Origin: Hyphomicrobiales bacterium
GTDB taxonomy: Bacteria > Pseudomonadota > Alphaproteobacteria > Rhizobiales > Xanthobacteraceae
Reading direction: 5' to 3'
Length of the DNA: 7,553 bases
Assembly (NCBI GenBank): GCA_003133345.1
Contig: PKXB01000232.1
Coordinates: 9,962 to 17,514 of the forward strand
Numbering within the stretch: position 1 is the first letter of the stretch; the number at the start of each line of letters is the position of its first letter. A model generated the notes under the pieces. It searched no databases and was not told the origin of the DNA. It worked only from the letters and a program-made list of their open reading frames with translations. Position numbers and translations under genes: made by a program. Positions 7,458 through 7,553 of the stretch are shown one piece after another.

Positions 7458-7553
7458 TCAGGTATTCATCGACTCGAAGAACTCCGCGTTGTTCTTGGTG
7501 TTACGCAGCTTATCGAGCAGGAAGTCGATGGCGTCCATGGTGCCCATCGGATT
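7458..7553 (-). CDS. rho: Transcription termination factor Rho, C-terminal 31 residues (partial)
   Basis: The minus strand encodes 31 residues ending in a TGA at 7460-7458; the rest lies beyond the right edge. The peptide begins NPMGTMDAIDFLLDKL and continues to an NAEFFESMNT end. This matches the conserved Rho C-terminus (E. coli has AMEFLINKLAMTKTNDDFF in the same place), and the ending is typical of alphaproteobacterial Rho. Rho is the hexameric RNA helicase that ends transcription at Rho-dependent sites. The stop faces the stop of the thioredoxin-fold gene across only 8 bases, so the two transcripts must overlap. Its own terminator appears to lie within the neighbour (7331-7364). The identification rests on a short but distinctive segment. 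Confidence 0.85.
   Translation of the reverse strand, partial: NPMGTMDAIDFLLDKLRNTKNNAEFFESMNT

Overview
The window looks like chromosomal DNA of an alphaproteobacterium of the Hyphomicrobiales, probably close to the Bradyrhizobium/Rhodopseudomonas group. The grounds are high GC with strong G/C third-position bias, the style of the Rho C-terminus and chemoreceptor, and palindromic intergenic repeats with CATTCCGGG/CCCGGAATG arms. This placement is inference, because no taxonomic marker is complete.

Layout. The first 62 bases may hold the start of a leftward gene (weak). Bases 63-313 carry a strong hairpin and copy A of a structured repeat. They lead into a 640-codon rightward gene with a TTG start and a perfect Shine-Dalgarno; its product is a secreted protein of unknown function with a possible Cys/His hydrolase core. 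A 79-codon leftward gene for a small exported protein converges on it. Bases 2501-3042 are non-coding: an AT-rich stretch, copy B of the structured repeat, a nested REP/BIME-like palindrome and a 10-bp inverted repeat. Next comes a two-gene rightward unit, a secreted single-Cache-domain protein followed 6 nt later by a transmembrane chemoreceptor. A separately promoted, possibly leaderless, 691-codon DUF255/YyaL-type thioredoxin-fold protein follows. The window ends in the last 31 codons of rho on the minus strand, with 8 bp between the two stop codons.

How the genes may work together. The Cache protein and the chemoreceptor most plausibly form one sensory module: the secreted Cache domain could bind a ligand in the periplasm and present it to the receptor, whose own sensor region looks like a helical bundle rather than a Cache fold. 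The other genes have no evident link to this pair or to each other.

The most noteworthy signals are the split Cache/receptor operon, a 54-bp two-copy repeat whose hairpin shows a compensatory base-pair change, a rho intrinsic terminator buried antisense in the 3' end of the thioredoxin-fold gene, and the uncharacterised secreted Cys/His protein. No CRISPR array, tRNA, rRNA, transposase or phage gene was seen.
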